From UBA11475 sp045593005 (lineage in GTDB: Bacteria > Bacillota > Clostridia > Christensenellales > Borkfalkiaceae), in the NCBI GenBank assembly GCA_045593005.1, contig JAZNVV010000014.1, positions 1-6,823 on the forward strand: DNA of 6,823 nucleotides, given 5' to 3'. The notes under the pieces are model-generated. The model made no database searches and had not been told where the DNA came from. It was given only the letters and a program-made list of their open reading frames with translations. The translations under genes were made by a program, and so were the position numbers. Numbering within the stretch: the first letter of the stretch is position 1; each line of letters opens with the position of its first letter. Of the stretch, positions 5,293 to 6,823 are shown piece by piece.

Positions 5293-6405
5293 ATGGCAGG
5301 GATTTACGTACACGTACCTTTTTGTAAGCAAAAGTGTACTTATTGTGATTTTGCATCATATCCTAAAGAAATTAATAAAATAGACGCTTATTTTGCGTGT
5401 CTTTATAGGGAGATAAAAGGTAGAGCACTTTTGTGTGAAGATATAGTTTTTGACACAATCTACTTTGGGGGTGGGACACCTTCTATTGCACCTGCAAAAT
5501 ATATTCGTGGTGCATTAAATCAGATAAGAAAATGTTTCAAACTAACTGCTAATCCTGAAATTACTATTGAAATCAATCCAGGCACTATTGATGAAGAAAA
5601 AGTTGCTGAATACAAATCTGCTGGAATAAATAGATTTAGTATAGGGTTACAAACGGGTTTTAACGAACAGTTGAAAAGACTTAATAGAATTCATACAGCG
5701 CTTGATTTTTTGAATTGTACTAAATTATTACAAGGTGAAAATATTTCTGCTGACGTATTGATAGGTTTGCATGAACAAACGTATGACCACGTAAAAAGGA
5801 CTATCGACCTTGCTATTGCAGGTGGGGCAAAGCATATTTCAATGTATGCCTTAACGCCGGAAGAGGGTACTCCGATTTACACCGACTATTTAAACGGTGA
5901 ACTTTTATCTTCAGATAAAGTTGCTGATATTTATGAACAAGCAGTCGTTTACTTAAAGAGTTTAGGCTTTGAAAGATATGAAGTTTCTAATTTTGCAATC
6001 CCTGGATACCAGTCCAAACATAATTTAAATTACTGGCAAAGGGGTGATTATATCGGGGTTGGGGTTTCGGCGTCTTCGCTGATAAATGAAAGACGGTTTA
6101 CGAATACGTTTAATATTAACGAATATATGAATTGTATTATCGCAAATAAAAGCCCAGAAATATCAAGTGAAAATTTAACTATAGAAGATCAAATGTTCGA
6201 AACGGTAATGCTTGGGTTGAGAATGGAAAATGGCTTTTCTATAGAAGAATTCAACAAAAAATTTCAAATTGATTTTAATGAATATTATAAATTTTCACTA
6301 CAAAAGAACGAAGAATATTTGCAACAAAAAGAGGGCAGACTTTCGGTTAAGGCTGAATATATGTACGTAGAAAACGGAATTATAGTAGATTTTATGAAAG
6401 ATTAA
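5293..6405 (+). CDS. hemW: Radical SAM heme chaperone HemW
   Basis: The product is 370 residues, normal for HemW. The radical SAM cluster motif CxxxCxYC is at Cys11, Cys15 and Cys18 and is followed by Asp19-Phe20. The phenylalanine, where true coproporphyrinogen dehydrogenase HemN has a fourth cysteine, points to HemW. The SAM-binding GGGTPS is at 59-64, then IEINPG (93-98), ISMYALTPEEGTP (182-194), RYEVSNFA (228-235) and the HNxxYW motif (His243-Trp248) reported as important for heme binding. HemW proteins bind heme and hand it to heme enzymes such as respiratory cytochromes; older annotations call them oxygen-independent coproporphyrinogen III oxidase, which is probably wrong here. The ATG at 5293 has GAGG five bases upstream. 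It is translated as the second gene of the lepA operon and followed by a strong terminator. The C-terminal winged-helix-like part (about 295-365) looks intact. Confidence 0.96.
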   Translation: MAGIYVHVPFCKQKCTYCDFASYPKEINKIDAYFACLYREIKGRALLCEDIVFDTIYFGGGTPSIAPAKYIRGALNQIRKCFKLTANPEITIEINPGTIDEEKVAEYKSAGINRFSIGLQTGFNEQLKRLNRIHTALDFLNCTKLLQGENISADVLIGLHEQTYDHVKRTIDLAIAGGAKHISMYALTPEEGTPIYTDYLNGELLSSDKVADIYEQAVVYLKSLGFERYEVSNFAIPGYQSKHNLNYWQRGDYIGVGVSASSLINERRFTNTFNINEYMNCIIANKSPEISSENLTIEDQMFETVMLGLRMENGFSIEEFNKKFQIDFNEYYKFSLQKNEEYLQQKEGRLSVKAEYMYVENGIIVDFMKD

Positions 6406-6406
6406 T

Positions 6407-6458
6407 ATATGCCGTGATAATCGACAAAAGGTTGATTATTACGGCATATTTTTGTTTT
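6407..6458 (+). terminator. Intrinsic terminator of the lepA-hemW operon
   Basis: Starting two bases after the hemW stop codon, ATATGCCGT (6407-6415) pairs with ACGGCATAT (6441-6449). Pairing continues inward without a break (some G-U pairs) to C6425-G6431, giving a 19-bp stem with loop AAAAG. TTTTTGTTTT follows. It is very likely the end of the operon transcript and separates it from the next gene. Confidence 0.93.
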
Positions 6459-6490
6459 ATTAACGTTTTTTTATTTGATAATATTACCGT

Positions 6491-6823
6491 ATGACAGTTT
6501 ATATTGAATATTTATTTATAAACAATTTATTAATAAATTTTATATTGTTAAAAACAAGCGCTAATATTGCACGTAGTAAGACTACGTTTTTAAGTTTAAG
6601 TATATCTTCATTAATAGGTGCAATTTTCTCTATCATTTTACCTTTTACAAATAACTTTTTACTGCCTTTTATTAAGATTTTAATAGGGCTTTTGCTTTCT
6701 CTTATTTCTATAAAATATTCAAATTTTAAAAATTACATATGTAATTTTATTAGCTTTATGGTTTTTACATTTTTTTTAGGAGGAGCGTTAATTGCTATAG
6801 AAGAAATTTTTAATATAAACCAT
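6491..6823 (+). CDS. spoIIGA: Sporulation sigma-E factor processing peptidase SpoIIGA, N-terminal part (cut by window end)
   Basis: An open frame of 111 codons runs off the right edge without a stop. It is strongly hydrophobic, with four likely membrane segments at about 4-20, 33-52, 55-74 and 82-103. The start MTVYIEYLFINNLLINFIL and the block NFISFMVFTFFLGGALIAI closely follow the pattern of Bacillus SpoIIGA (KIYLDVIWLLNF and NLFSFYFATFLMGGG, from memory). SpoIIGA is a septal membrane aspartic protease of the mother cell that activates pro-sigma-E when signalled by SpoIIR. Its catalytic aspartate lies in the C-terminal half, outside this window; sigE would be expected next. A stop codon at 6479-6481 leaves ATG 6491 as the only upstream start. 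No Shine-Dalgarno sequence is visible before it. A GATAAT at 6477-6482 could be a -10 element, which would make the leader only a few bases long. Confidence 0.8.
   Translation, partial: MTVYIEYLFINNLLINFILLKTSANIARSKTTFLSLSISSLIGAIFSIILPFTNNFLLPFIKILIGLLLSLISIKYSNFKNYICNFISFMVFTFFLGGALIAIEEIFNINH

Noticed and set aside
5293..5355. hemW as coproporphyrinogen dehydrogenase HemN
   Set aside because: The cluster motif is CxxxCxYC followed by Asp-Phe, without the extra cysteine of HemN, and the length and C-terminal motifs fit HemW.
1..6823. CRISPR array, insertion sequence, prophage or defence island
   Set aside because: No evenly spaced repeats, transposase motifs, integrase or phage genes appear; the 44-base element has only two or three scattered copies. 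The tRNA end at 2439 has no adjacent integrase or long direct repeat to suggest an attachment site.

Overview
The window is AT-rich bacterial DNA. It suggests a low-GC, spore-forming member of the Clostridia (Bacillota). The main evidence is the start of a spoIIGA gene (sporulation sigma-E processing protease) at the right edge, the lepA-hemW gene pair typical of Bacillota, consensus sigma-A-type promoters and AGGA/GAGG ribosome binding sites. Most of the content is ordinary chromosomal housekeeping. I see no phage, insertion sequence, CRISPR array, toxin-antitoxin pair or defence gene.

Left half, minus strand. Reading in the direction of transcription (right to left), the order is: a glycerophosphodiester phosphodiesterase-family gene (2532-3251) with its own promoter; a tRNA-Thr(CGT) only 17 bases beyond its stop codon, with a terminator; a gene-free stretch of about 230 bases (2210-2438) dense in inverted repeats; a NUDIX hydrolase resembling 8-oxo-dGTP diphosphatases (1733-2188); and glnA, a long-form (GSI-beta-like) glutamine synthetase (132-1556), with a near-perfect promoter and a strong terminator.

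Right half, plus strand. lepA (EF4, ribosome-associated GTPase) and hemW (radical-SAM heme chaperone) form a probable operon from a promoter divergent to the phosphodiesterase gene. The operon ends in a strong intrinsic terminator at 6407-6458. A truncated membrane-protein frame then begins at 6491 and runs off the window. Its sequence pattern matches the N-terminal membrane domain of SpoIIGA. In many Bacillota hrcA-grpE-dnaK-dnaJ follows lepA-hemW, so the order differs here.

The most interesting signal is not a gene. A 44-base palindromic element occurs in two intergenic gaps (1685-1728 and 5240-5283), with 30 of 44 positions identical, one compensatory base-pair change in its stem and conserved unpaired bases. 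A possible degenerate third copy lies at 5-48. The second signal is the structured island at 2283-2390. It carries several overlapping, mutually exclusive inverted repeats and lies between two minus-strand terminators. Neither looks like a known named element to me; genome-wide searches would settle both.
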